Source of the DNA: Chrysomallon squamiferum
Lineage: Eukaryota > Mollusca > Gastropoda > Neomphalida > Peltospiridae
DNA length: 64,000 nucleotides
Assembly: GCA_012295275.1 (NCBI GenBank)
Contig: CM022673.1
Location: 3,783,605 to 3,847,604 of the forward strand
Direction: 5' to 3'
Shown: positions 30,405 to 41,813 of the stretch, in pieces
Position numbering within the stretch: position 1 is the stretch's first letter
Layout: each line of letters opens with the position of its first letter
The notes under the pieces: generated by a model
Seen by the model: the letters and a program-made list of their open reading frames with translations, nothing else
Databases searched by the model: none
Told to the model about the DNA's origin: nothing
Translations under genes and position numbers: made by a program

Positions 30405-30710
30405 CTCTAGATATTTATCGGCGTCATCGGAAGCTTGCTATGCGCAGACACGCCGAGGATACCACTGGCTCTAAATTCCGATGTGCCCATTACGGAAGTC
30501 ACCGACGCCGATACGAAGAGTGCCGGACTTGAACACCAACTGGAGAGCGTTCTGTGCATGATGCACAGTATGATTATCAATATGAAAAGAAAGAGAACTG
30601 AGAAAATATGCCTGCATGAATGGAGAATTATCTCCCTTGTGCTAGACCGGTTTTTCTTCGTTGTTTTCATGGTTGTTTACTTCATTACGACTCTAGAGTT
30701 TTTGGGATGA
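22297..30710 (+). CDS. Divergent nicotinic-type Cys-loop receptor subunit, complete seven-exon gene
   Basis: Seven exons (22297-22354, 25528-25664, 26364-26518, 27706-28154, 29297-29383, 29693-29811, 30411-30710) join in phase to 1305 nt, 434 residues plus TGA. Every intron is GT-AG. Residues 1-20 form a signal peptide. The extracellular domain carries the family marks WEDERLAWNP (82-91), the Cys-loop C150-C164 with 13 residues between and FP-D inside, and vicinal cysteines C215-C216 in loop C, the alpha-subunit hallmark. Membrane segments are M1 about 237-257, M2 264-284, M3 297-318 and M4 about 408-433, where EWRII...LDR is typical. The M3-M4 loop is short, about 88 residues. Sequons lie at N46, N137, N189, N194 and N287 (extracellular side). 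The family forms pentameric ligand-gated channels in the plasma membrane. Box residues differ: loop A Tyr is V115, loop B Trp is T171, loop C first Tyr is M213, loop D Trp is Y77. The ligand is therefore unknown. Family assignment is certain; subtype is not. Confidence 0.93.
22355..25527 (+). other. Receptor intron 1: repeats and a MITE
   Basis: No exon evidence was found in it. It holds a GA tract (22920-23004), a GTAT repeat (23296-23325), poly(A) (24440-24463), a CA/CAGA tract (24536-24630), the MITE at 25038-25251, and an ATT-rich array (25292-25520) that runs to the acceptor. 23510-23760 and 24660-24950 are non-repetitive but show no coding signal. Confidence 0.7.
25038..25251 (+). mobile_element. 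Tc1/mariner-type MITE in receptor intron 1
   Basis: Terminal inverted repeats of about 26-28 bases pair GTGGGGTGCAAAAGTATGTA on the left with GTGGGGTGCAAAAGTAGGTA, the reverse complement of the right end. The 214-bp element has no coding capacity. TA-rich repeat flanks both ends and hides the target-site duplication. Confidence 0.8.
25528..25664 (+). CDS. Receptor exon 2: N-terminal helix and first beta strand
   Basis: The exon encodes residues 20-65. It starts after AACCCAG and ends at CTC|GTAAGT. The peptide has the conserved order of the family N-terminus: a helix (ETLQRKLFTNYL), then RPF-N, then VVNFHLELLRVVDL as beta 1. N46 is a glycosylation sequon. A long ATT microsatellite sits directly upstream of the acceptor. 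Confidence 0.93.
25665..26363 (+). other. Receptor intron 2: ACAT-family microsatellite
   Basis: The 699-bp intron contains an interrupted ATAC/ACAC/ATCC array from about 25969 to 26285. The acceptor is preceded by TATTCTTACAG. Nothing else is seen. Confidence 0.8.
26364..26518 (+). CDS. Receptor exon 3: loops D and A
   Basis: The exon encodes residues 66-117, from acceptor TTCTTACAG to donor AACAG|GTATTG. It holds W82-E-D-E-R-L-A-W-N-P, the most diagnostic stretch of the family. The loop D tryptophan position, counted back from W82, is Y77, with a Trp one residue earlier at 76. Loop A reads WTPNIILVN, where WxPDIxLYN is usual, so both Asp and the ligand-contacting Tyr are replaced. Confidence 0.94.
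26519..27705 (+). other. Receptor intron 3: AAAT and AAT repeats
   Basis: The 1187-bp intron is AT-rich, with AAAT (27047-27098) and AAT (27571-27650) tracts. The polypyrimidine tract TTTCTCTGTTTCTTTGTTATTTCAG is regular (split here: TTTCTCTGTTTC then TTTGTTATTTCAG). No other feature is seen. Confidence 0.75.
27706..28154 (+). CDS. Receptor exon 4: Cys-loop, loops B and C, M1
   Basis: The largest exon encodes residues 117-267, from TTATTTCAG to TTTG|GTAAGC. It contains the Cys-loop (C150 to C164), loop B as FASTSYDT with Thr at the usual Trp, loop C with C215-C216, and M1 after an unusual N-C-S-Y-C run (231-235). Loop C is one residue shorter after the cysteines than in alpha7-type subunits, so the second loop C tyrosine is probably Y219. 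Confidence 0.95.
28155..29296 (+). other. Receptor intron 4: degenerate TAC trinucleotide patch
   Basis: 28325-28640 is a strongly mutated ACT/TAC trinucleotide region. The remainder is AT-rich unique sequence with a short TA tract (29029-29040). No exon evidence was found. Confidence 0.7.
29297..29383 (+). CDS. Receptor exon 5: M2 pore helix
   Basis: The exon encodes residues 267-296, from TTTATCTAG to CTGG|GTAAGT. Together with the end of exon 4 it gives a helix of exactly family length between the -1' Glu (E262) and the Pro after M2 (P286). Pore positions are Cys at 2', Leu at 6', Ile at 9' and Asp at 20'. N287 starts an extracellular sequon in the M2-M3 linker. Confidence 0.9.
29384..30410 (+). 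other. Receptor introns 5 and 6 (exon 6 lies between)
   Basis: Intron 5 (29384-29692) has a degenerate GATAAT patch at 29397-29540. Intron 6 (29812-30410) has a 30-base T run near 30130 and an ATG/CAT/ATT array (30325-30407) containing a palindromic GATGATGAT-CATCATCATC centre, immediately before the acceptor. Confidence 0.7.
29693..29811 (+). CDS. Receptor exon 6: M3 segment
   Basis: The exon encodes residues 296-335, from TTATTCCAG to AAAAAG|GTCAGT, ending in phase 0. The helix IYHSLTIVYIVISLLITIS is M3. It is followed by a basic cytosolic stretch with N-V-P and VVKK that matches the conserved start of the M3-M4 loop in nicotinic subunits. Confidence 0.92.
30411..30710 (+). CDS. Receptor exon 7: M3-M4 loop, M4 and stop
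   Basis: The exon encodes residues 336-434 and the TGA stop. It begins IFIGVIGSLL, continues through a short loop, and ends with the EWRII-S-L-V-L-D-R motif leading into M4. Only five residues follow the hydrophobic core, which is normal for a short extracellular C-terminus. The acceptor follows an ATT repeat ending TTATCTCTAG. Confidence 0.94.
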   Translation: MFIGVIGSLLCADTPRIPLALNSDVPITEVTDADTKSAGLEHQLESVLCMMHSMIINMKRKRTEKICLHEWRIISLVLDRFFFVVFMVVYFITTLEFLG

Positions 30711-30726
30711 AAAAACAAAAAAATCA

Positions 30727-30732
30727 AATAAA
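30727..30732 (+). terminator. Candidate polyadenylation signal of the receptor gene
   Basis: A perfect AATAAA begins 17 bases after the stop codon. A second AATAAA lies at 31243-31248. The first would give an extremely short 3' UTR and is followed within about 10 bases by genomic A-runs, so the second may be the one used. Confidence 0.4.
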
Positions 30733-30752
30733 GAAGTGAACAAAAAAAAAAA

Positions 30753-30858
30753 ACCTGCAGAGTTACCAGATGGGCAAGTAACTCGATTTGAGCCATTCCC
30801 CAAAAGATCTGTTTTCTTCCTTATAAACATGCTTTCTATATAGAGGTAATAGAAAACA

Positions 30859-30895
<37 letters not shown>

Positions 30896-31005
30896 CAGAG
30901 TTACCAGATGGGCAAGTAACTCGATTTGAGCCATTCCCCAAAAGATCTGTTTTCTTCCTTATAAACATGCTTTCTATATAGAGATTATAGAAAACAATAT
31001 TAAAA
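30753..31005 (+). repeat. Two 115-bp direct repeats separated by poly(A)
   Basis: 30753-30867 and 30891-31005 are nearly identical, starting ACCTGCAGAGTTACCAGATG and ending AAACAATATTAAAA. Each copy is preceded by an A run. They follow the receptor stop codon closely and may be in its 3' UTR. Confidence 0.9.
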
Positions 31006-31890
31006 CAAAATTATTATTATTATTTTTTAAATTATTCAGAAACAACTGTGTTATCTGCTGATTGATTATTGCAGTTAATTTTGGACGTGTCTGACTTATG
31101 TCACGTTATTTTTTACTCTGAGTCTCAACAAAAATTTCTTTTGTACGCACACCTGAAGTGTTGCCACTGTTCAACAAATAGTTTAATTTTTCGTAATTAT
31201 TAATTGTTTGGGTATTTATTTGCTTACGTTTGCTTACGAATTAATAAAGTTAACATCATTTATATTAACTGCTAGAAATATTCACGACATACAGTATTTT
31301 ATTAAAACAATGATAACATAAAATATAAAACAAAAATAATTTAACAAATTCGTCTAAAACTGCCCAACGTATAACCTTTAAATCAAACTAGTTTGAATTC
31401 TGGAGTTATTTCCCTTCGGACGCATCGATCACCGTATTTCTATGTCGTTGTTTTTGAAAACCGTTAAATAGGTTTTTCAAAACAAAAATGCTGAGTGGAT
31501 TAATTATTAAGGACGTGGGAAGTATCCCGTGGGTGAAGTCGAAGTTATTTTATGGCGAATTAATGAGCTTGTCGTAATTAATACATGCTGTTGTTTCCGA
31601 AACTGACCTGTGTTTTGAGACAAACACGTCGTATATCGAAGGGTATCACCTTCAGTCACTCCCGAGCTATTTTCAGTGAAGTTTATTAAACATTTACGAA
31701 GCAATGACGTAGGTTTCTATGGCTGAAATATAACGCTTGACTGATCACAAGGATAAAAATGTTTACTGCTCAGTTGTTTGAAAAGCTTAGAACGTGGACA
31801 CGAAACAACATGTATTATTGAATAAATCCAAGAATTAAAATGTTTTATGTTTGTTATTCTTCTTTTCATTTTGATATCAGTCTCTTTCTA

Positions 31891-31964
<74 letters not shown>

Positions 31965-32142
31965 TTATAAATATATACATATACATGTATCCCACTTTTA
32001 TTTTCTCTTCTCTCTCATTTTTTTCTTTCCCTTTCGCTTTCTGTCGATATTTTCCTCTCACTAACCCTTTATCTCTCTATCTCTCTGTATTTTTCTTTAT
32101 CTCCCTGTTTCATTCTCTCTTTCTATAAATTTGTCTCATTTG

Positions 32143-32223
<81 letters not shown>

Positions 32224-32399
32224 TTCTTTCTTTCTTTCTTTCTCTGTTCCTTAATTATAAAAACGATCAGAAACGAACTCTTTAACCTCTTTGTTGTTTT
32301 CTTTTAATTTTGTTTAAAGTCATGTCGAAACCAGCGGACGTAATGAACCAATGACAATTCATTTCACAGTGGTGTCAACAGAAGCACCAATCAAGAATA
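31006..32399. other. Intergenic, with two CT arrays
   Basis: CT tracts lie at 31895-31960 and 32144-32220, the second passing into CTTT. 31380-31760 is complex sequence without a recognised feature. Confidence 0.6.
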
Positions 32400-32532
32400 A
32401 TGTCATTCCTGCTGACTCTGGCAGCTGGGTCACTAACTGATGGCGACATTTTCGTAGCATGCAGTCGAGTGACGGTGCATGATTTTGACCGATTCACAGT
32501 CGAACATTTAAGTGCTTTCCAAACAACAACGT
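32400..32532 (+). other. Possible coding exon, 44 codons
   Basis: An ATG starts MSFLLTLAAG and the frame stays open to a donor-like CGT|GTAAGT. The sequence is complex and unlike the flanking CT repeats. No domain, acceptor-linked second exon or homologue is recognised. This is weak support only. Confidence 0.18.
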
Positions 32533-32965
32533 GTAAGTTTAATTATTTAACTCAACGAAATTCAAATCCAAACTCGGAAACATTTTTTTTTTTTTTTTTA
32601 TTTACTAAAGATAACAACAGAATATAATTAATATATAAACGTTAATTACGTACTGTGTATTATTTTTAGTAAATATAAAAAATACGTTGATGCGTATGGA
32701 TTGTACCTATGTAGGTAGTAACTGTTGCACTAAGCTAATTCGAGAGGTACATGTATGAAACAATCACTATATTTAATGTTATTAATACACTGGTATAGAA
32801 ACTAACGTGGACAGATGAACTTTGTATTCTGGATCGAAGACAGAGGACTTAAGCATTCGATTTGTTGATCGAATGTTTTATAAATGGCGAACAGTAACAC
32901 AAAATAATCAGGTGTAAATAATATCAGGAAAAAATTTTAAATTATATATATAAGTAAATAAATTA

Positions 32966-33175
32966 AAAAAAACAACAACAACAAAAAAACAATTAACGAG
33001 AGCCAACTGGTACTTAAGACAGATTGATCCCAGAGACCTCGGTGCCTCAGACAATTCAGTCTGAGTTGTAATAGTGGGTGTGGTATGTTGTTAATTCTTC
33101 GTATTCTTCCACTGACAGAAATATTCACACACAATCCTGTCTTAGGAAGAACCACTGATTTTTATCAAAGAATTC
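32966..33175 (-). mobile_element. Possible SINE-like retroposon
   Basis: On the minus strand a complex 190-base body ends in TTGTTGTTGTTG and T runs, the tail structure of some tRNA-derived SINEs. No A and B boxes could be assigned with confidence and no second copy lies in the window. Confidence 0.2.
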
Positions 33176-33692
33176 TTTCCAAGATGTGAAATTGTCTTTT
33201 TTTTTTTTTTTCCTGTTTCAGCTGTACAAGTGAAATACCTCAGTTCACTCAGTTACTAAATTTACCTCGTTCTGGTGTGTTCTTGGTTCGAATTCAATCA
33301 AATACTTCACACGCGGAACCTGTACGAGTGTCAGTGGCGAAAACCAAATCTGAGGATACATTGAGACTGACATTGGCTCTGGCAAATGTGATCACAGCTT
33401 GGACAAAAGACTCGAACTAAACGACCCCCGCTGAAAGAATCGGTTATGTTACCAACTGGATGAATAAACATAATGCAGACTCATTATAAAATTATCCACA
33501 AATTTGCCTAGCCGTGAAAATATTCCCGATAATTAATAGAATAAATATTTACTGCACAAGTTCAATAGACTATGTACATATATCAGATACAGATTTCGTT
33601 TAATTTTATCGGCATTGAGTACCTACATGTTTACCCAAGGCGATAACTTTACGTGACTCTAGAAATATGCTGTGACATGTGTAATGTATCGA

Positions 33693-33751
33693 GCGGGTTT
33701 AGTTCACAGATTAAGGCCGATAGGTCTTCGGATCAATTCTCATCAACCCGC
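33693..33751 (+). ncRNA. tRNA-like fold, probably a SINE head or tRNA relic
   Basis: GCGGGTT at the start pairs perfectly with AACCCGC at the end (7-bp stem), and a central CCGA-TCGG stem carries a 7-base loop. The 59-base length is too short for a normal nuclear tRNA, the residue before the would-be anticodon is A instead of T, and the T-arm is not standard. It is therefore not called a functional tRNA. Confidence 0.3.
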
Positions 33752-34473
33752 ATTTTGTTTTTTAGGACCAGGTTTTCCCATCTGTGATAAGATACAATAA
33801 ATTTTTTCTTCCTACGAGTGATATTAATATATATATATATATACACGCACGCACTCACACACACACACACACAGACAGATACATAGATGGATATAAATAC
33901 ATATAATAGTGAATTAAGCAAATTAAAATCGACTGGGTAATACGTTTGCAAGGAGTGTGTAAAATAACAGTTAATATAAATTAGTAAATAAATAGCCAAG
34001 TTACTTGAGAGTGATATCAGCTGAATCAGAAGTATTAGATTTAATTTTAATCCGGTGGAAATGTCACATAATTTGTGTAATTTTGACGAAATGCCTTTCT
34101 TTTTGTCTTTCGTAAATATATATATATTATTAGTGTGGAATGTTGGTATCATTTGTTCAGTTTTACTTTTGATAGTTCATGACAATATCAGTTTACAAAT
34201 ACCATGACTAACTTTTTTCTATGTAAGAGTTGTCATATTTTGGTGAAATGTTTATGCTGCCATGTTTTTAATCTTGCTCTTAACTGATCCCATGATTTAC
34301 TATGTTGAGTATTGATACTGTTCTTACAATTTTACCTGACCTTTTATAAATATATATATTTTTAAATTTCTTTGGTTTTCTTCTTTTTTTCTTTCTTTCT
34401 TTCGTTCTTTCTTTATTCCTTTCTTTATTTATTTACTTATTACTATTATTATTATTATTACTATTACTATTAC

Positions 34474-34510
<37 letters not shown>

Positions 34511-34836
34511 TATTATTATTATTTTTTTTGGATGAACCTGAAATCTGATTAGAGAAATGCGATTTTAATCTAAAACTGATGATCAAAATATTGCACCATG
34601 TGTTATTTTATCGTATTTAACGTAATCATCGTATAAAACAACAATCAGAGGGCCACGAGAGACATGTGAATGTGTTTGTCTGAAAAATATATCAGTATGT
34701 ACATGTTGTTGCACTGAAAAATGAGTACTGCGCTTTGTCGAGTTAATGTCACTGGATTAATATTAAGAAGACATTTATATTAGATCACGTATTTGAAACA
34801 TTTATAAATGTATTTGTGTGTGTGTGTATGTCTGTG

Positions 34837-34900
<64 letters not shown>

Positions 34901-35819
34901 AATTATAATAATAACAAATCTTCTAATATCGTATGTATATGTATCCTTGTGTGTGTGTGTGTATATAAATGAGCGTGTGTGTGTGTGTGTGTGTGCGTGT
35001 GTCTGAGTGTGTGTGAAATTTAGACTTCTACACTTGGAGCTATAATTCTCTGCTTACATGGTCTAAAGAGTTAATCACGTTAGATCTGAATTAACCTTTG
35101 GTACCTCAGAAACATTTTTAAACTGTAATATTTCCTTATAAATTTTTACAGTGATATACCGTTGTTAGTACACAACACATTCTTCCTCCTAATGCTGCAG
35201 CTTCATAGGTTCCCATCTGTCATCATCAGACCGAGAAGAAAAAGAAGAAATCGAAAGGATTTCTTTAAGGGAAACAGCAAAAACGTCAACGGCTACACTT
35301 TAATGTGTAAATATCACAGTTCAGCGAAAACATTTCCTAAAGAGTTTGATAGAAAAAGATACATCGTTGGCGGTAATGTCGACAACATCTCTCTCAACGT
35401 TCTAGTGTTGGCGGTTCACATACGTTATTTTTAAATTGACAGAACCGTTCTTCGGCTTCCGTTGAAGGCAGTGAAAAGTTTTCTTAGAGCAAGAAGGGGA
35501 AGAAGAACAGAGAAAAGATATTCTTTAAGAATTTATTTAAGGAATATATATATATATATTTTTTTTTTTCCCAGTGAGTATCTGATAATTATGATTTTAA
35601 AGTCAGCAATGTTTGGAGAGATGTTTATCAAGCATTATTTCATCATATAGTGTCTTTAATAAATAAAAAATAAAATTACAAATAAACGCTATAACAGTAA
35701 CAGACACAAACAGTAATTAAATAAATTAATAACTTAACAAGTGAAAATAAAAACATTTTAAAGCAAATTTTTAAATAAATAAATACACAAATAAATAAGT
35801 AAATAAATAAATAAATACA

Positions 35820-35874
<55 letters not shown>

Positions 35875-35953
35875 ACAGTGATAACAATAACAAACACTAT
35901 AATATAAGCAACCATCTTGGCAGAAATGTTTCTATTTTTTCAAATTATTTAAA

Positions 35954-35989
<36 letters not shown>

Positions 35990-36017
35990 TAATTAACAGA
36001 TCGACGGTGATTAGAAA

Positions 36018-36048
<31 letters not shown>

Positions 36049-36200
36049 GTAGCAGAAGCAACAAGAACAACAAGATCAACATCAACGAGATCAACATCAA
36101 CAAGATCAACATCAACAACAACCACAACCACAACAAACACAACCGCAACAACAAAAACAACAACAACAACAACATTAATAATAATAATAAAACTCGTTGA

Positions 36201-38990
36201 AAGTTGGTAATTTTAAAACGAAAATCAAATCTCCCGCGTTTTTATAAATGAATTGTAGCGACGTCTACTGGGAACTGCACGTTTCACAACGACGACGTCA
36301 TTATAGCGAAGCCCTGGGCTGAGCGGCTGCAGCGGCAACTTTCAATTTCAGCGGAAAAGCAGCAGACGATTTATGAGGTCTTTGAATGTCTGCAGTGACT
36401 AATAATTATGAAATGTTTGTGTTTTCCCCGAGGATGGTTTTAACGAAGATTTATAAACCTCTGTATAACACATACGTGTATATAATTCACCCACACTGCA
36501 ATATTTTTATTCTAAATAATAAAATTATACCGGTCTGTGCTATAGGGAAGAGAAGACAGACAAAGAGTGAGAGGCTGAATTTTAATAGGAAGTTCTCTGC
36601 CATCGTGTCACAGGCTACTCTGATACTATTTTATTTGGCAGTTTTGTAGATGGCCTCCATGGAACATAAAATATCACTGAGCCTCATACTTGAATAGAAT
36701 AGTGTGAAATTAGTAAAGTTTTAATTAATAGGAACATAATTTAATGTACGAGTGATATGTCTGTTTACGTCGTTTAATAATATTAATTTTCAAAAAGAAG
36801 AAAAAAAAGTTTTATGTAATGATTTACTAAATAATACATTTATATGGCAACTAAAATTTGATTTTGTATCTGTTATATACAGACAACGTGGCTACAACTT
36901 TTCTTTTTATCAAAATATATTTTATATGCACCTTCCTGAAAAGTAAAAAGGAATTTATTTTTTAATAAAGCTATCGAATAGCACGGATTGCTGATGTTTA
37001 CAGTATTTGATCTTGTGACCTACCATGTCTCAGGCTAGCTCTCTCATCACTGCTGTCGTTGTCATGGTAACAATTTTAACCCATTAGATGTTAGCTCTGA
37101 GCTTAAAGTAAAAATCCAGCTCAAAATGTTTGTTTAATTAATCTCTGCTAGGACTGACACTTAACAATTATTTCAAATAATTGAACTTTGAAGTACTTAA
37201 ATTCCTCCAGTGTTCACAAAGAATCTACAAGATTCGCTGAAAGCCTTCTTGTGTTCATTTACCTTTTTTTGTTGTTTCTTTTAGCTTTTCTCATCCCCGT
37301 TTTAAACTTTATTTTTTTTTTTAGTTCATCTTCTTCACTCTTTGTGAAATAAAAGAGAAAAAAAAAAGCTAGAATTATTTCATGTCTTTCACGAACCCAT
37401 CAAAGTCTTTTTCTTTTCAGCCGTAATAACATTTTTTTTCTCCCTCACCTCTTAAATTATTTCTTTTTATTAAAATGAAAGTCTTTATCTCAGTTTTAAT
37501 CACAGATAACAGAAAATATACCCCAAGCCCCTGCACCATTCGCCCACTTCAAGTATTGCAGAGGTCGATACGCAGAGAGAACGAGAAAAAGCAGTGAAGA
37601 CGTTTTGCCAATAGAAGAATTATCTCACTCTCGACAGTAGGCCGCGCTAGGCGCAAACAAACAACTCCGACCGTCAGTTATCGAAGACTCTCTGTCTTCT
37701 TAGGGTCCCTCAAGCTTTTCTCGAGTTATCTATTTCCATAAGAGATGGATTTACTGTGGAAGAAACGCGACAGTATTGGAATTCAATTATCAGGCATTAT
37801 GGGGTTATCATTGATACATCTCTAACTCCGCCGCCTTCAGAGGTCTCCGGAGAACGACAAGCGGGGAAACATTGATCGACGGAGTTAAAGGCCCCTTTTC
37901 TCTTTATTCTAAAGTAGTGGCTAAGCCGTGAATTTCAGGACTGGCAGTTATCTGGATCACGTCTTGCCGCCAGGCTCAACTCAGCCCAGCAAAATTCCAG
38001 TACAAATATCGCTGACTGATCTTTATTTTGATTATTGTTTGAGATTTTTTGTAGTTTCTTTTTCCTTTCTTATTTTTTTATTTTTATTTTTTTTTTGTGA
38101 TAATGAAAATATTTGTCAAAGCAACATCTAATTAAATACTGTCTGTTTGAACAGAAAATGTTAACCTTCAGTCTGGGCTCAAAAATCACATAACAAAATG
38201 AGGCCAGACACTGAGATGCTGTATCAAATATCATCGTTTGTATTTCACTCTACAATTATAGTAATAATCTCATAAAAAAGGGTTTTTTTTTTTTTCACAT
38301 ATTATGTCACTGAAACCATTCATTTGACACCTAATACATATTAATATCATGACACAAAATATATTTGGAATTTAAAAAAAAAAAAAAAAAAGGGGTTTCT
38401 GATATTATGTCACTGAAACCATAAATTTTGACACCTAATACATATTAATATCATGACACAAAATGTATTCGGAATTTAAAAAAAAAAAAAAAACAACAAC
38501 AACAAAAAAAAAAGTTTTCTTTGTTTTTCTCTTGCTGGGAAGATCATCTAGGTTAAGAACTTGGCTTGTTTCAGTCTCATAAAACTAATTATTCATAATT
38601 ATGGTAAATTTAACATCACATGACCGTTAATCAAACCTCTGCAGTACATTCACACCCACCCTTGGGCTCCGAAAGCAAATATTTATGAAATTACTGCGCA
38701 TGCTCGAATGCGGGACTGTTCGATCACTGTCCTGTTCAGAATAATGAATTTATGGTTTTGCTCCCTGCAGTTAGACAATTAATCAGACACGTGGATGGAC
38801 GGACGGAGCCCGCCTGTTGGGGATACAGAGAAGATGACAGAACAAAACATTTACTACGTTTAGTTCACTGATCCGTAACTTTACCAACTCCGTGTGATTA
38901 ACGACACACGGTTTTTGTAATTAGAATGCCCACGTTTTTTCATTATGATGGCAAAATAATGTGTCAGTTTACCACAAGTTTGCAAGGTAT

Positions 38991-39021
<31 letters not shown>

Positions 39022-40200
39022 TTTTATATATTATATATTCTGTGCTAAATGTTGACTGGCTAATTTAGATATTTTATGCATGATTTGTGGTTAGTATTTC
39101 ACGATATTAATTATCATTTTTGTTTGATGTCTGTTATATTACCGAATTAATTTCGTGTACACTTTACTGCGTTAATTTAATGATAGTGTGCCTGTAAAAT
39201 TAATTATAGAGAATGTCTATTACTGCGTTCCACTGGAATAGTGAATGACACATTGATATGCTGAAGGTGAAACAGTCCACGTAATTCTTTAACATAAAAT
39301 GACGTTACATATCACCACTTTAGTAGATAATTATGTTTTACAAATTTGTTAACAATAAAGTTTGACATTTATATATCAAGAACCATGGTGGTTCATTATT
39401 AGTGACATCATATGCATGAAAATATGGGTATGGGTCTGTGTACAGACGCATCACTCACATACAAACGCATACACAAGCAAAAAAATAACAAAGAAGTGAG
39501 TGGTTTCCAAAAATTTTACTTCAAATTGTATTTAGGCTATTTATTCTCACTAAGACCTGTTCTGTTTAAAGATCCGTTAACATAACAAACTCTGTTACAT
39601 TTGATTTATTCAGTTAGTCGTCGACTATTTATAAGAAATCAGAACAAAATTATCGCTCAGCCCCTTCCGTTGTTTTTACATTGAATTTCCCAGAAACTGA
39701 ATTAGATATTGCTTAACTGTGGATATCATATACAAACTGACAGCGAAATATGCCGAGCGACGCTGCACTCGGCGAAGGAATGATGATGTGCAGCGATTAA
39801 CCGCGTCATGAAAACGTCGTTAACCCTGTCGTTAAGTCTCTCGTGACAACGTTGTTATTGCTTTGCCTTGATGTGAACAGTTCTGTTATTCTTCGACCCG
39901 TGGAAGATGGAGACAATAACAAAACTGTTTTAACAATGAGCTGACATCAGCTGAAAGTTCAGCTGACATTCCAAAGGAATCAGCTTAAGAGATTTAAATC
40001 AATTCAAATATCAAAACCGTTATCATGGAAGCTGCATTTCATTTAATGACGTCACTGCTAATATCACTATTTCATAACAAAAAAAATTGAACCATTGTTA
40101 TTATCATCATTGCTAAAACTGATAGTTTGATGCTTTGCAAAGGATGTCAAGTAGTATGTCGAACACTTAATGTTACCTATACATCATCTTTATGATTTAT
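36201..40200. other. Intergenic, with several complex low-repeat islands
   Basis: Islands of balanced, complex sequence occur at about 36225-36400, 37500-37960, 38560-38960 and 39640-40050, separated by AT-rich DNA. They lack convincing ORFs. They carry many TAAT/ATTA and TTTATG homeodomain-type cores and could be conserved regulatory elements; this is inference. Confidence 0.45.
38299..38478 (+). repeat. Two direct repeats of about 77 bp separated by poly(A)
   Basis: 38299-38374 and 38402-38478 share ATATTATGTCACTGAAACCA through CATGACACAAAAT, with a few differences. Each ends in an A run. Confidence 0.88.
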
Positions 40201-41529
40201 CTTTTTGTCAATGCTACGACCACTACTGCTACTACTTCTACTTCTATTATTACTGTTACTACTGTTAATAGTATTACTGTCACTACTACTGCTGCAGCTA
40301 CTACTACTACTGCTACTGCCTGCAACCACTACTATTACAAGTACTACTACTGCAGCTGCAAATTCTTGTGTCATTTCCATTACTGCTACTTAATTAAATA
40401 CTGTTTACACAATCGTTGCTACTTATTGGGCCATCCAGCCTGAATGGAAAACGGCTTTCGGTTGTTTCATATTTAATTCTGTAATCCTAGATGATAATAA
40501 ATCTTTTAGCTGGAAACCGATTCGATATCAAATATTAATATCGAAATAAGACAACAGCTTAATAACGAAATACATTATTTAAGAAGATGATGAAAGGTTC
40601 ATTTGTTTCAAACAATAAACAACAAATCTGTGAATGGTACGTCTAATGAAAAAGACGACATACAGTTGTTGTGACAGAAAGAATAATTTAAATATTTAAA
40701 CGGAGACGGAACGAAAATTATTTCTGATGCTTTGATTGTTTGGAATTCATTTCGTCGCCCTTGCAGTTACGATGATCGAAAATGAATATTACGATTTGCG
40801 GCAAACACCATCACAGTGCAGTTTGCCATGAATTTAATAGCTTTTAAGTTGTGTATTGTAAACTATAAAATTTAATGGCTTCGAGTCATGATATTGTTTG
40901 CAACAAAATTTAATGGTTTTGAATCAAGATATTCCATACAACAGTTGTTATTGTTTTGAATCACAATGTTGTAAAAAAAAAAAAAAAATAAAAAAAAGTA
41001 GTAACTTTGTATAGCAGTTTATTAAGTTATCCACCAATTTCGGTGGAAGTCATTTTGTTGTTATCGAGACATCAAAGGGAAGATATATTTTTTAAAATTT
41101 TGTATTTTTATTCGTTAATTGAATTTAGTTCTGGGCTTCTGGTTGAAGTGTTGACTGTAATTGGAAAGGGTATTGATTTTATAATTATCTTCTAATACTG
41201 TTTGTATAATATCATTACATGTTATGAAGCTTCAAAAACAATTCTCTGGATTTTCGTTTAATGTGAAAGTATTTGTTTTATTTCAAATAAGAATGTGGAC
41301 GTGCGAGTGGATTTATATAGGTGAGTGCTGGTGTATGCTTTTTTTGTGTGGGTTTAGCATCACCAAAGCTCCATCGTATTTGAAACCTTTACTTTACGTC
41401 AGACGTTTATATCACGTAATAAACATTGCTTCAAAACTGGTAGCTCAGAATAATTGAGATCCTCCAGAATTTGTGACATCTTAAATCATAATTCTATACA
41501 ATAATGATTTGTATAGTAACATCACAATA

Positions 41530-41570
<41 letters not shown>

Positions 41571-41781
41571 CAACAACAAAACGACAACAACAATAACAAA
41601 AATAACAATAATAATAATAACAATAATAATAAAATTAAAACTCACATACTTCCTATAATTTAGTACTTTGCGGAGTTATATAAATTTAAAATATCTGCTA
41701 ATTTACACCTGATTCAAATTGTAAGCTATATTATTTTTTTCATAGATCGTTTATTCCGAATAGTTCAATAAATTGTTGCAG

Positions 41782-41813
<32 letters not shown>

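Larger units (their letters stand above)
32533..36200. other. Intergenic, AT-rich with repeats
   Basis: It includes the retroposon-like segment at 32966-33175, the tRNA-like fold at 33693-33751, ATT (34447-34510), GA (34842-34898), GT (34970-34995), AAAT (35776-35875) and AAT/AAC (36019-36190) tracts. 35160-35520 is complex with an open frame of 90 codons but no recognised protein. Confidence 0.55.

Noticed and set aside
22297-30710. Calling the receptor a cephalopod chemotactile receptor
   Set aside because: The loss of the aromatic box fits, but the species is unknown and the sequence alone cannot place it in that clade.
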